Source: Aureibacillus halotolerans
Lineage (GTDB): Bacteria; Bacillota; Bacilli; Bacillales; DSM-28697
Assembly: GCF_004363045.1 (NCBI RefSeq)
Contig: NZ_SNYJ01000003.1
Span: forward strand, 237,357 to 301,356
Length of the DNA stretch: 64,000 nucleotides
Direction of reading: 5' to 3'
Part shown: piece by piece, positions 1 to 7,832 of the stretch
Layout: every line of letters begins with the position of its first letter
Numbering within the stretch: position 1 is the stretch's first letter
Translations under genes and position numbers: made by a program
Notes under the pieces: model-generated
What the model was told of the DNA's origin: nothing
Seen by the model: the letters and a program-made list of their open reading frames with translations, nothing else
The model's database searches: none

Positions 1-352
1 ACGGGCGATGTGGATCATCTTTCACCCGTTGGTAGATTTCCTCAGGAGTTACATGCAAAAACACCCAGATGCCTTCTTTTGAAAGCCATTCCCGATTGGC
101 TTTCGATAATACGATACCTCCGCCAGTGGACAGCACCGTTTTTGAGGTCGTCTCCTTTTGAAGAACCTCTGTTTCAATTTCTCTAAATTGAGCTTCCCCT
201 TTTTCTTGAAAAATTGTCCTAACAGAACATTGATGCAAACGTTCTATTTCTTGATCTGTATCAATAAAACGGTACCCATATTGCTCAGCAAGTAGCTGAC
301 CAACGGTTGTTTTTCCAGCTCCCATAAATCCAGTCAAAAAAATTACTGCCAC
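1..352 (-). CDS. aroK: Shikimate kinase, N-terminal part (gene runs off the window)
   Basis: Shikimate kinase phosphorylates the 3-hydroxyl of shikimate with ATP in chorismate synthesis and acts in the cytoplasm. About 117 residues are present. The translation begins near a P-loop (GFMGAGKTT) and contains the DTDQEIE shikimate-binding segment and a STGGGIVL motif, all typical of AroK. The start is a GTG at 350-352, with AGGGA placed about 7 bases upstream; the nearby ATG at 370-372 is out of frame. The C-terminus lies beyond position 1. It follows comGG by about 25 bases and is probably cotranscribed with the end of the comG operon. Identity is secure. Confidence 0.93.
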   Translation of the reverse strand, partial: MAVIFLTGFMGAGKTTVGQLLAEQYGYRFIDTDQEIERLHQCSVRTIFQEKGEAQFREIETEVLQKETTSKTVLSTGGGIVLSKANREWLSKEGIWVFLHVTPEEIYQRVKDDPHRP

Positions 353-376
353 GATACGTTCCCTACTTTCATTATG

Positions 377-832
377 TTAATATGCCCTCCATTCTATCAC
401 TTTTTCAAGCTCGATGTCGTAGGAAAAATGCGCACGTGCCCACTCTTCATGATGACCCTCCGCTTTAATCGTGACTTGTAGCAACTCAGATGCATCTGGT
501 TCAATCGTACTTGTGATCGTTCCTTCATCAAAGGTCATCGTCTCCTTCCAAGACTCCTCTGGCCAACGTTGCTCCTCAGTTTGCTCTTTTTGAATGAGAT
601 GAACCGTATAGGCCGCCCCATAATGCAGCAATTGATCCAAGTAAATCATCCGCTCTTCACTCATAAATGCCTTTTTGGCAGCGAGATGTACCGTACTAAA
701 ATGAAGCATAGCACCGGTTAGAAAGATGGTAAGCAGCAACACTGATAAAAAGACAAACCCGTGGTCATTGTGTTTGCTCTCTGTAGAAAAAGGGATTCTG
801 CAGGAAGCTGCTAACTTCATGACCGCTTTCAA
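377..832 (-). CDS. comGG: ComGG minor pseudopilin
   Basis: Last gene of the competence operon, encoding a minor type-IV-pilin-like component of the DNA-uptake pseudopilus. About 151 residues; a GFVFLS...LLLTIF hydrophobic segment resembles a prepilin N-terminus but lacks the usual glutamate at position 5 of the mature form, which is also how ComGG deviates in B. subtilis. Assignment rests mainly on position and this segment. The start is uncertain: TTG at 832 has AAGGTGG upstream, an in-frame ATG lies at 820, and both make the gene overlap comGF by more than 50 bases. No later in-frame start precedes the hydrophobic segment. Confidence 0.75.
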   Translation of the reverse strand: MKAVMKLAASCRIPFSTESKHNDHGFVFLSVLLLTIFLTGAMLHFSTVHLAAKKAFMSEERMIYLDQLLHYGAAYTVHLIQKEQTEEQRWPEESWKETMTFDEGTITSTIEPDASELLQVTIKAEGHHEEWARAHFSYDIELEKVIEWRAY

Positions 833-1178
833 ATGTCGTCACCACCTTGAGGCCGCCATTTTCCTTTGAAAAAGACATTTGATGTACTTGCTGTAGCACA
901 AGGTCGTGACCCCTTCCATTGACTCGGCGGCGATATTTGTCTTGATAGGGTTCATAGGTGACACGTCCGTCTTCGGTTTGTAAAATCAGTGTCGCCTCAA
1001 CAACGTCTATTTCTGCTGCCGAGTGGTACTCCTCCTTGAGTTGTCTGATGAACCGGTAATACTCCAGACGCTCTAGATCTGAACGAGGTGATGTATTGAT
1101 TGTAGTTAACACCCAAGACAGCATACTTAGGCTCATTGTGACGATGAGCAGTCCGTAACACACACTAACGACATTCAT
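765..1178 (-). CDS. comGF: ComGF competence protein
   Basis: Component of the competence pseudopilus system, about 137 residues, with an N-terminal hydrophobic segment (CYGLLIVTMSLSMLSWVL) and a variable C-terminal domain. I chose the ATG at 1176-1178 because it overlaps the comGE stop as ATGA and has GGGAGG about 7 bases upstream; a second ATG two codons earlier is too close to that site. ComGF proteins are poorly conserved, so the call depends on operon position between comGE and comGG and on the ComGF-type C-terminal segment. It is translationally coupled to comGE. Confidence 0.8.
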   Translation of the reverse strand: MNVVSVCYGLLIVTMSLSMLSWVLTTINTSPRSDLERLEYYRFIRQLKEEYHSAAEIDVVEATLILQTEDGRVTYEPYQDKYRRRVNGRGHDLVLQQVHQMSFSKENGGLKVVTTFESGHEVSSFLQNPFFYREQTQ

Positions 1179-1519
1179 TTCCATTCCTCCCGAATGAGCA
1201 ACGTACAGCTGGCTTCGAGACCTTCTACTTGAATGGCTTGTACACAAAATCGCGGGACTGAATTCCTCTTTTCGATCGCCCATTCATACGTTTGATCACT
1301 ATCTGTCGGTATATAAACACCTTCGTCTCCTACTAGTGATCCACTCCCATGTTGAGTGATAAGCTCCTTGAGCACTTGTAACTGCTCGTAGCGGAGGTCA
1401 ACTTGGTGTCGATCCTGCAAAACATTCACAGAGACGGGGACAAACAGCATTAGAAAAGCGGACAACAACCCCATTGACCAAAGGCTTTCAACAACAAAGG
1501 AGCCTCGTTCAGATTTCAT
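1175..1519 (-). CDS. comGE: ComGE minor pseudopilin
   Basis: Minor pilin-like competence protein of 114 residues. The N-terminus (ERGSFVVESLW) resembles a type-IV prepilin cleavage region with a conserved glutamate, followed by a single hydrophobic helix. Substrates for the prepilin peptidase ComC would be processed just after the glycine. The ATG overlaps the end of comGD by 11 bases, and the stop overlaps the comGF start, so the operon is tightly coupled. The assignment is by order in the operon plus the pilin-like N-terminus. Confidence 0.82.
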   Translation of the reverse strand: MKSERGSFVVESLWSMGLLSAFLMLFVPVSVNVLQDRHQVDLRYEQLQVLKELITQHGSGSLVGDEGVYIPTDSDQTYEWAIEKRNSVPRFCVQAIQVEGLEASCTLLIREEWK

Positions 1520-1934
1520 AGTACGTCACTCTGCCATTTCCAACCGTTAAAGAGATTTGGAATACTTGATCACCTGAAGAGATCTCGTACGAGCCAGCTT
1601 TTCTTGACCGACCACTTGCTGTAAACAAATGTGGAATTCTAAATGTCGTTGTCTCTATTGAAACATGATCAGGAATGTCATGCTGTTGGGTGAATTGTGG
1701 ACAGCACGTCCAAGATATTCGGTAGTATTCATCTCTGAAATACACTCGCCCTGTTGTTTTATAAAGCTTAGACATATGTTGCGTTTGCCTAAGGTGCGCG
1801 GCCACCTGTTCAACGAAATTTGTGAGTTCTTTTTCCTTTGGAGCAGGAGCTTTTGAAACAATAAGGTATGTCGCAGAAAGCACAAGTGTAAGTGCGATTA
1901 ATACTTCAATAAGTGTAAAGCCACGATCACCCAC
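1509..1934 (-). CDS. comGD: ComGD minor pseudopilin
   Basis: Prepilin of 141 residues beginning MGDRGFTLIEVLIALTLV, a classic prepilin peptidase site (cleavage after Gly5) with Glu at mature position 5. It belongs to the pseudopilus that spans the wall and lets DNA reach ComEA. The start is a GTG at 1932-1934 preceded by GGGGGAGAG; it overlaps the comGC stop by 8 bases. A pair of cysteines (WTCCPQ) occurs in the globular domain. Family and position agree. Confidence 0.88.
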   Translation of the reverse strand: MGDRGFTLIEVLIALTLVLSATYLIVSKAPAPKEKELTNFVEQVAAHLRQTQHMSKLYKTTGRVYFRDEYYRISWTCCPQFTQQHDIPDHVSIETTTFRIPHLFTASGRSRKAGSYEISSGDQVFQISLTVGNGRVTYYEI

Positions 1935-2262
1935 TGCTCGTCTCTCCCCCTACAACACTCCCATCCTGTATCGTATAAATCGTGCCATTGCTACAAGTAT
2001 TGGACTGAATATACCCTCCATCCATCAACACTGTAATATCAGCAGCTGGCTCGCCAATATCGATTTCATATACCTCCATTTGATTCCCTATCACTGTTTT
2101 TAACGCTTCACATTCTTTTCCTTCTGCGACACTTTTGTTTTTCGATAAATTTGCTACAGTCAGAACGATGAGCACAGAAATAATCACAAGCACAATGAGC
2201 ATTTCAACAAGCGTAAAACCACGGTCGTTGGTAAGTCGTTTCATCCTGTTCTGTTTACACAT
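1927..2262 (-). CDS. comGC: ComGC major pseudopilin
   Basis: Major subunit of the competence pseudopilus, 111 residues. Residues 15-21 read GFTLVEM, the prepilin cleavage and methylation motif, followed by a long hydrophobic helix (IVLVIISVLIVLTV). Two cysteines (CEALK and NTCSNG) match the conserved intramolecular disulphide pair of ComGC. The start ATG has GAGGTG upstream. After processing by ComC it is assembled by the ComGA ATPase and ComGB platform encoded just upstream. Confidence 0.94.
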   Translation of the reverse strand: MCKQNRMKRLTNDRGFTLVEMLIVLVIISVLIVLTVANLSKNKSVAEGKECEALKTVIGNQMEVYEIDIGEPAADITVLMDGGYIQSNTCSNGTIYTIQDGSVVGGETSSG

Positions 2263-2286
2263 TGTAAGGACACCTCATTTTTTAAA

Positions 2287-3306
2287 TTAAATACTGTTCA
2301 TAAGTTGAAACACAGGCAGCATGACAGACAGAAATAATAGGAAAACAAACAAGCCGAGCATGGCAAATAAAATGGGTTGTGTACGCGCCACAACTGATTT
2401 CAACATACGATCCATCTGTTCAAAGCTATTTGCACTTAATTCATCCAACTGCTGGTGAAGATCACCTTTTAACTGTCCCATAACGATGACAGCTGCTAGT
2501 GACGGATCATAATAAGGTCTTTGAGCGATGACCTCCTCTAGCCGTTCTCCTGCAGTAAGCTGCTCATAAATTCGCTTGCATTCTTCTTGAAAAAAAGGCG
2601 TATTTGACTTTGTTGTGAGAATCGTAAAGGCTTCTCTAGCAGAACATCCACTTGCAAACAGGATGGATAATTGGGAGCAAAAATAATATGTCAAATAGTA
2701 GCGTAGCCAACGCTTGAAGAGAGGCAAACGTAAATACAAGTTGATTTGTTGTACAGGAGTGGCGAAACGCTTCAAAGCCAAATAAGCAATCGCAGAAAAA
2801 GCAATCAAACAACCAATGAGTTGAATACCCTGAAACATTAGAGACGGCAAGAGCTCGAGGTAAGGGTTCTTCTCTCCTGTCGTCAGCCCTTCAAACAAAG
2901 GGAGAATATACATTTGAAGCACGACCAAAAAAGCAATAAAAAACAAACCCATAATCAAAGGATAACGAATAATTTGCAGAAGCTGACGCTGATACATTGA
3001 CCACTTCGTCATCATTAAACCACAATTTTTTAACACGTTAGGAAATGTATTTTGAGAGTGAGGCATTTGGAGAAAGCTTTGTACATGGGGGTGAAAATGC
3101 ATATGTTGCATCACATGCAGGAAGGATGCACCTTGTTCAAACTGTAGAGAGGCATGCTGAAGTTGTTGATCGTAGCGGTGATCGAAAAATGGCTGCATAT
3201 GCAAAAGTACGTCTTTCATTCGATAGCCTTTGCTTAACAACTCTCCTGTTTTTTGTAGAAAAGTTCCTTGATCAGCAAGCGGCCAGCGTTTACGCTTCCA
3301 TTTCAA
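2287..3306 (-). CDS. comGB: ComGB, type II secretion/pilus assembly platform protein
   Basis: Polytopic inner-membrane platform protein of the GspF/PilC family, about 339 residues, that works with ComGA to assemble the pseudopilus. Two related GspF-type domains are visible, separated by membrane helices (around MGLFFIAFLVVLQMYILP and at the C-terminus, FAMLGLFVFLLFLSVMLP). The reading frame is open further upstream, but the start is most likely TTG at 3304-3306: AGGAGG lies 9-10 bases before it and it overlaps the comGA stop by 17 bases, as expected for this operon. Confidence 0.9.
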   Translation of the reverse strand: MKWKRKRWPLADQGTFLQKTGELLSKGYRMKDVLLHMQPFFDHRYDQQLQHASLQFEQGASFLHVMQHMHFHPHVQSFLQMPHSQNTFPNVLKNCGLMMTKWSMYQRQLLQIIRYPLIMGLFFIAFLVVLQMYILPLFEGLTTGEKNPYLELLPSLMFQGIQLIGCLIAFSAIAYLALKRFATPVQQINLYLRLPLFKRWLRYYLTYYFCSQLSILFASGCSAREAFTILTTKSNTPFFQEECKRIYEQLTAGERLEEVIAQRPYYDPSLAAVIVMGQLKGDLHQQLDELSANSFEQMDRMLKSVVARTQPILFAMLGLFVFLLFLSVMLPVFQLMNSI

Positions 3307-4306
3307 GCATGGTCCACCTCCTGCGTTCCGAGTTGGAAATATACCCACACACATACGCTTTAAGAAGCTGTTGATTGATGCCTTTGTAGTGGCGCTCTTC
3401 GGTTTTCCAGGTTTTGTTCGGGGCAACATCAAAGATCGCTGCACGTGTTCGTTTATTCGCAGGAGAAACCGTAAGCTGCGTAAGTCGCTGGGAAACAACC
3501 CCCAGCAAACAATCGTCTAAATCCATTTCGAGCACACCATAGTCAATCATCCGCCTTCCTACTGAAAAAGCGTTGCTGCCATGAATGGTACTGAGTACGA
3601 GATGACCTGTTAATGCTGCCCTTACTGCCATTTTCGCCGTTAGGGCATCACGGATTTCTCCAATGACGATCACATCAGGATCATGGCGTAAAATGGATCG
3701 CAAGCCTTCTGCATAAGAAAATCCAGATCGCTCATTTACTTGGAGCTGAACAATATGTTCCAATGACATTTCAACAGGGTCCTCAAGCGTAACGATATGT
3801 TTGTGTCCAGCATTGGCAATGGTTTGAAGCAATGCATATAACGTCGTTGACTTCCCCGCACCTGTTGGACCGCTCACTAAAAGCAGACCATGCGGAATTT
3901 GGGACATAGCAAAAAGCTGGTCGGTTTGATTTGGAAAAAGAGATAATTCACTCAGCTGTAACGTTTGTGATGGAAGCAAGCGAATGACGAGGTGTTCAAG
4001 TGGACGCCCAGGAAGGGTAGAAACTCGGAGAGGAAAATGCTCGTTTTTGAGCTTAAATAGATACGAACCACTTTGCGGAAGGCGTTTTTCGCCGATATCA
4101 AGCGACGAAGAGAATTTCAAATGTTGCAGCAACTTCTCATACAGCAGCATCGGGAGTGTCTCCCTATTTTCTAGTGTTCCGTTCATTCGGTACCGAACAA
4201 CAACTTGTTCAGATGAATGCTCAGGAAAAAAATGAATATCGGTCGCCTGAGCGGATAATGCAAATGACAAAAGATCTTGCAACTTGTCTGTCACATTAAT
4301 GTACAC
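3290..4306 (-). CDS. comGA: ComGA, competence traffic ATPase
   Basis: Cytoplasmic secretion ATPase of the GspE/PilB family, 338 residues, powering pseudopilus assembly for DNA uptake. Walker A GPTGAGKST at residues 146-153, an aspartate box (VTLEDPVE), a Walker B region (DPDVIVIGEIRD) and a His box (GHLVLSTIHG) are present in order. The predicted start is GTG at 4306 with GGAGG only 3 bases upstream, so the exact start is somewhat uncertain. First gene of the operon; AT-rich dyads lie upstream (4371-4440). Confidence 0.95.
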   Translation of the reverse strand: MYINVTDKLQDLLSFALSAQATDIHFFPEHSSEQVVVRYRMNGTLENRETLPMLLYEKLLQHLKFSSSLDIGEKRLPQSGSYLFKLKNEHFPLRVSTLPGRPLEHLVIRLLPSQTLQLSELSLFPNQTDQLFAMSQIPHGLLLVSGPTGAGKSTTLYALLQTIANAGHKHIVTLEDPVEMSLEHIVQLQVNERSGFSYAEGLRSILRHDPDVIVIGEIRDALTAKMAVRAALTGHLVLSTIHGSNAFSVGRRMIDYGVLEMDLDDCLLGVVSQRLTQLTVSPANKRTRAAIFDVAPNKTWKTEERHYKGINQQLLKAYVCGYISNSERRRWTMLEMEA

Positions 4307-4370
4307 ACACCTCCAAATGTTTTTTGGCAGGTCAAAAAAATAATCGCTTCGTTACAACGCTAATCACGAC

Positions 4371-4440
4371 AAAAATCGTGACTTTTTCACCTGCTATGTT
4401 TTAGCTATTCAGCACAAATATAAAAACTCCTGCTTTTTTT
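4371..4440 (-). promoter_or_regulatory. Possible ComK-type A/T-tract sites upstream of comGA
   Basis: Two A5-N7-T5 blocks occur at 4371-4387 and 4422-4440, 51 bases apart, between comGA and tRNA-Gln. ComK binds pairs of AAAA-N5-TTTT boxes, and comG is its best known target. Here the internal spacing is N7 counting five-base tracts, not the consensus, and the gap between the boxes does not match a known spacing. The proximal block also overlaps a TCACGA/TCGTGA inverted repeat. This is a weak candidate. Confidence 0.3.
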
Positions 4441-4488
4441 GTATATTTTTTTCATCAAAGTAAATGCTATGTATGTTCACTTGAACTT

Positions 4489-4560
4489 TGGGCTATAGCC
4501 AAGTGGTAAGGCAACGGACTTTGACTCCGTCATTCGTTGGTTCGAATCCAGCTAGCCCAG
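4489..4560 (+). tRNA. tRNA-Gln (anticodon UUG)
   Basis: Cloverleaf with acceptor stem TGGGCTA (4489-4495) pairing with TAGCCCA (4553-4559) and discriminator G4560. The anticodon stem ACGGA/TCCGT encloses loop CTTTGAC, giving anticodon TTG (Gln). The T-loop GTTCGAA is canonical. The 3' CCA is not encoded. It stands alone on the plus strand and is followed by a terminator hairpin. Confidence 0.97.
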
Positions 4561-4572
4561 TTTGATACACAT

Positions 4573-4617
4573 AGCTGACACTTTTTACGTTATAGCGTGA
4601 AAGAATGTCAGCTTTTT
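4573..4617 (+). terminator. Intrinsic terminator after tRNA-Gln
   Basis: AGCTGACA (4573-4580) pairs with TGTCAGCT (4606-4613), extended inward by CTTT..ACG against CGTGAAAG, then a run of T. It lies 12 bases after the tRNA, and between it and the oppositely oriented mgsR, so it may serve both. Confidence 0.75.
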
Positions 4618-4661
4618 CATGTGTTGCATGACATGTAAAATACATCATTCTCCAGCAGCGA

Positions 4662-5051
4662 TTAATTTGCAATGGACAAGCGCTGTTTCTTTTGCGAGAT
4701 ATTTCGTAGTGCTGAAGGATTATAACCAACAACGAGTTTTGTTCCATCTGTAATAATAGGACGTCTAAGCAGCTTCGGCTCTCTCGTAAGGAGCTCAACC
4801 ATTTCAGTAAAGGTCAATTCATTCACATCAATTTTTAATTGTTTGAAAGTTTGGCTTCTTGTCGCCAGGATTTCATCAATGCCTTCCGTCGTTAGTGACA
4901 GGATCTGTTTTAATTCAGAGGATGATGGGGTTTCACGAAATAGATGACGCTCACCGAAATCAATATCATTTTTTTTCAACCAGGCCTTCGTCTTTCTGCA
5001 TGATGTGCAACTCGGGTACGTATAAAATGTAATAGCTTTATTTTCTTCCAT
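4662..5051 (-). CDS. mgsR: Spx/MgsR-family redox regulator
   Basis: ArsC/Spx-family transcription regulator of 129 residues that acts through RNA polymerase alpha. A CxxC redox switch is at Cys15-Cys18 (SCTSCRK), and the C-terminal RRPIITDG segment is characteristic of Spx-type proteins. The start is ATG at 5049-5051 with GGGAGG 7 bases upstream; upstream in-frame codons lack a ribosome site. Placement next to yqgY and close to comGA matches B. subtilis yqgZ (mgsR, a regulator of part of the general stress response), so I prefer MgsR over Spx itself. A sigma-B-like promoter is visible at 5088-5114. Confidence 0.82.
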   Translation of the reverse strand: MEENKAITFYTYPSCTSCRKTKAWLKKNDIDFGERHLFRETPSSSELKQILSLTTEGIDEILATRSQTFKQLKIDVNELTFTEMVELLTREPKLLRRPIITDGTKLVVGYNPSALRNISQKKQRLSIAN

Positions 5052-5087
5052 GGATAAACCTCCCTTAAAAGTATGTAGCAATACTTT

Positions 5088-5114
5088 GTACCCAAAATAC
5101 CGACCCCCTAAAAC
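5088..5114 (-). promoter_or_regulatory. Sigma-B-like promoter of mgsR
   Basis: On the minus strand GTTTTA (5109-5114) and GGGTAC (5088-5093) are separated by 15 bases, close to the sigma-B pattern GTTTAA-N12-15-GGGWAW. It sits about 37 bases before the mgsR start. mgsR is known to depend on sigma-B in B. subtilis, which is why the match carries weight. Confidence 0.45.
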
Positions 5115-5205
5115 CTGTTTTTTTATCTTTTCGTACATTTTTTGAAATTTTTTCGTAGAAGTGGGCTTTTTACCGGTTTCGTAAAACTTTTGTCAAGTCC
5201 TCCCT

Positions 5206-5233
5206 TTGCAAGCGTTTGATTTTATATTATAAT
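5206..5233 (+). promoter_or_regulatory. Sigma-A promoter of yqgY
   Basis: TTGCAA (5206-5211), a 16-base spacer and a perfect TATAAT (5228-5233) lie 55 bases before the yqgY start on the plus strand. Confidence 0.65.
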
Positions 5234-5287
5234 GAGTTGAACTAATGTATGAACGTTTTTCAAGGGATCGAGCAAGGAGGAATACAT

Positions 5288-5530
5288 ATGGATCGCATGT
5301 ACCGCGTATTAGGATTTTGGACAGCAATTATAGCGATAATGGCGTTTCTTGGTGACTTAAAGCCAATGTCGCTTATGTTTTTTGCCCAAACGGCATTCTT
5401 CGTCTTTCTAAGCTATCTTAAATTAAGCGAGAGAATGTACATCTACATCTTTGGTGCCTATTTGACGGTTTTCTTTGTAGGTTTTACGTACTACACGACC
5501 TTTATTTTTCAGCCAGGCGCTGGTCATTAA
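5288..5530 (+). CDS. yqgY: YqgY-like small membrane protein (DUF2626)
   Basis: 80-residue membrane protein with three hydrophobic segments (VLGFWTAIIAIMAFLG, SLMFFAQTAFFVFLSYL, YIYIFGAYLTVFFVGFTYY). The sequence resembles the DUF2626 family, whose B. subtilis member YqgY is in the same neighbourhood. Function is unknown. The start is ATG at 5288, with AAGGAGG 9 bases upstream; an earlier in-frame ATG at 5249 has no ribosome site. It is followed directly by a strong terminator. Confidence 0.82.
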   Translation: MDRMYRVLGFWTAIIAIMAFLGDLKPMSLMFFAQTAFFVFLSYLKLSERMYIYIFGAYLTVFFVGFTYYTTFIFQPGAGH

Positions 5531-5540
5531 ACCGCAATAA

Positions 5541-5578
5541 AAATCCCGTCAACCTTAATAGGATGACGGGATTTTTTT
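5541..5578 (+). terminator. Intrinsic terminator after yqgY
   Basis: Perfect 11-base stem AAATCCCGTCA / TGACGGGATTT (5541-5551, 5564-5574) followed by seven T. Confidence 0.93.
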
Positions 5579-6142
5579 GCGTGTTGTCCTTTTTATTGCG
5601 TGAACGTTTATGTAATTACCTCCACTTTCGCAGCTTACGTTTGGCAGACACGCTTTTATATAGCTAGGTAAACCTGCAATTCATTGTTGGGATTGCTTTT
5701 TATACATGCTACCATACGCTCGCTTTCACCCTGAAGGACATAAAGGTTCACTTGAGCTTCCTAACTCTCTCATACGACAGACCTTACAAATTTTGGTCAT
5801 CACCACAACTCTGGGTTGACTTAAATACTAGCGGTCATACGCTCGCTTTCACCCTAAAGGTTTAACGAAGTCATTCATCGTTGCGAAATGTACGAATGTT
5901 GCTAACATCAATCCCTACTTTGAGGTAGAGCCATAGAATTTGCAAAAACAGCAAAATCCACCGCTGCACCTATCTTGCCAAGCAGATGATCTTCGGGCAC
6001 CGGTAACCTAATTCTGCATGAAACAATTCGCTTCATTTTCTTGTATACTAAAGCAACACAGCACAACTCACGTTTAGGGTACAAGTGCAACATCGATTCG
6101 AAAGGACCTCATCGTGTTTTCTTTGCCTCAAGAGTCTCGCTA

Positions 6143-6222
6143 GTGCCCCATCAGGTAACGTAGATCTTATTTTATTCAGGATGAGTTATGGTTCTTGTTT
6201 TCGCACAAGTTAACAGCTGGAA
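6143..6222 (+). repeat. Short dispersed repeat, copy 1
   Basis: The stretch containing CAGGTAACGTAGATCTTATT and CTTGTTTTCGCACAA is matched, with scattered differences, by the reverse complement of 23838-23912. Neither copy is inside a gene. Confidence 0.75.
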
Positions 6223-6413
6223 AACACTCTCTCTAGGCAAACGGCTATACATCCGCGTTCACTTGCTTCCTTTACCAAACAACATTCGTGTAAAAGGCAC
6301 CAGGTGATCTAACTTGAAACAGTGCACGTACTCGCCTTATTTGGTTGCCACACGGCTTTTTACCCTCTATACGAGATCGAGCCACAATAAACATTGTACG
6401 CAGAAACAAACAT

Positions 6414-6542
6414 CAGCGTAGGCAACATACGTAGACTCTAGTGGGATCAGCGCGAGCTGAAGATCCCCTCGAAAAAGCCTGCTTTTTCGAGGAAGCTGAA
6501 GCCGTGCCCCACAGAAAGCGAAGTATTTTGACGGAGCGGTCG
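6414..6542 (+). repeat. Palindromic core repeat, copy A
   Basis: Begins CAGCGTAG and ends GAGCGGTCG. The central hairpin is a 12-base perfect stem CCTCGAAAAAGC / GCTTTTTCGAGG (6467-6478, 6481-6492), differing from other copies in sequence but not in pairing. GCTGAAG flanks the hairpin on both sides as a direct repeat. The outer arm is damaged here on the left side (GGCAACATAC instead of GTCAAAATAC). Confidence 0.9.
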
Positions 6543-6839
6543 TCGTCATTCCCGTGCACCCTAGCGCATCTTCAACTCAAAAAGACCTCGTCGTGTTTTC
6601 TTTGCTGTTGGAGTCTCACTAGGTACCGCTTTTGGGTATTGTAAAAAAAAGATCGACCTTGTTGATTCAATTTCGACCATGACCAACTAAGTTAGTTGAA
6701 AGGGCACTAGTGACCGCTGGTTTTTAGATGATTACTTTTTGCACTTTCTGAATCGCTTGTCCCATAACAGATTTGATTTTTGAATACATTCAATTGCGAG
6801 ACCGAGACAACCTAAACCAATTTATACAGAAACAGACAT

Positions 6840-6964
6840 CAGCGTAGTCAAAATACGCAGACTCCAGCGGGAACAGCGCGAGCTGAAGATCCCCTCGGAA
6901 AGCAAGATTCCGAGGAAGCTGAAGCCGTGCCCGCGGAACGCGAAGTATTTTGACGGAGCGGTCG
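6840..6964 (+). repeat. Palindromic core repeat, copy B
   Basis: Outer arms GTCAAAATAC and GTATTTTGAC pair perfectly. The central hairpin is CCTCGGAA / TTCCGAGG with a 7-base loop (6893-6915), so the loop is larger than in other copies because the inner AGC/GCT pairs are lost. Confidence 0.92.
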
Positions 6965-7029
6965 TGATTTCTTTGCCGCTGGAGTCTCGTTAGTCGCTGC
7001 ATTTAACGATGCACTCCTTTATTATGAAC

Positions 7030-7644
7030 TCAAAGAAACGGATTTGATTGTCTTTCAGCTCCGATTGTCGTTTCTGGACCATGACCAGGAGCTACAGCTG
7101 TCTCATCAGGGAGAGAGAGCAGCTTCTCCTGAATGCTCTTCAACAATTGCGATGTGTTTCCACCGTAGAGATCAGTTCGCCCAATACTACGTTCAAAAAG
7201 AGTATCACCAGCGAAGACCACAGCTTCTTCCTCCCAGTAAAACGAGCAACTCCCAGGTGAGTGTCCCGGCGTTTCAATGACGCGTAAATGAAAAGGTCCA
7301 ATCGAGAGGTTGCCTTCTGTAAGAGGGTGTAAATCACTTTGTGAATTCACCGTAATGGCTTCAGGAAAATATTTAGCTGACCCATTTTTCTTACCATCCA
7401 CAAGCCAGTCGTGTTCAAATTCGTGCAAATACACTGGCACTTTGTAATGAGATAAAACGGCATCCAATGCGCCAATATGATCCCAATGCGCATGAGTTAA
7501 CAACACAGCATCAAGCTGGTCTCCCACCAATGAGATAATTTTTTTTATATTGTCCCCTGGATCAATGAGAAGAACATGCTCGTTCTTTTTCAGGATATAT
7601 GCGTTTGTTTGAATGGTACCTAACGGTTGCTGTCTATAAGCCAT
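7030..7644 (-). CDS. yqgX: YqgX, metallo-beta-lactamase-fold hydrolase
   Basis: 204-residue MBL-fold hydrolase of the glyoxalase II-like group. The THAHWDHIG motif, a later ETPGHSPGS histidine, GDTLF aspartate and a C-terminal PGHGPET histidine supply the usual binuclear metal ligands. The family hydrolyses thioesters such as S-lactoylglutathione-like compounds; in Bacillaceae the true substrate is not settled. ATG start with AGAGGGGAA upstream. Position next to yqgW/yqgY matches B. subtilis yqgX. Confidence 0.9.
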   Translation of the reverse strand: MAYRQQPLGTIQTNAYILKKNEHVLLIDPGDNIKKIISLVGDQLDAVLLTHAHWDHIGALDAVLSHYKVPVYLHEFEHDWLVDGKKNGSAKYFPEAITVNSQSDLHPLTEGNLSIGPFHLRVIETPGHSPGSCSFYWEEEAVVFAGDTLFERSIGRTDLYGGNTSQLLKSIQEKLLSLPDETAVAPGHGPETTIGAERQSNPFL

Positions 7645-7832
7645 TTAATTCCCCTCTTTTCTACTATCATGACAAAAGCTTCAAATTCTTACGATCAACA
7701 ATCGACATTCTAAAAGATACATCGTATAATAAACAATAGCAAAGGGCACGCTTACATTCAAATGAGTGTATGCCTTGAGGCAAGAAGCGTGTCTCTTACA
7801 TATTGAACGCTCGATGTAAGGAGGGACATACG

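Larger units (their letters stand above)
5690..7020 (+). repeat. Gene-free composite-repeat region between yqgY and yqgX
   Basis: About 1.3 kb without a credible gene between two convergent genes. It holds fragments of a module containing ACGCTCGCTTTCACCCT (near 5712 and 5831), two copies of the palindromic core (6414-6542, 6840-6964), downstream modules with a GGAGTCTC..CTAGT motif (about 6555-6640 and 6964-7020) and a short repeat shared with 23.9 kb (6143-6222). Short open frames here follow the repeat sequence and have no ribosome sites, so I do not call them genes. Confidence 0.85.

Noticed and set aside
3045..3374. 109-codon plus-strand frame within comGB
   Set aside because: Antisense to a well-supported gene and without family resemblance.
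4364..4387. TCACGA/TCGTGA hairpin as a terminator
   Set aside because: No gene ends just upstream on the plus strand, and the stem is only six pairs; more likely part of the comG regulatory region or chance.
5908..6093. Open frame of 61 codons on the minus strand in the repeat region
   Set aside because: No ribosome site, unusual composition and location within dispersed repeats; no family resemblance.
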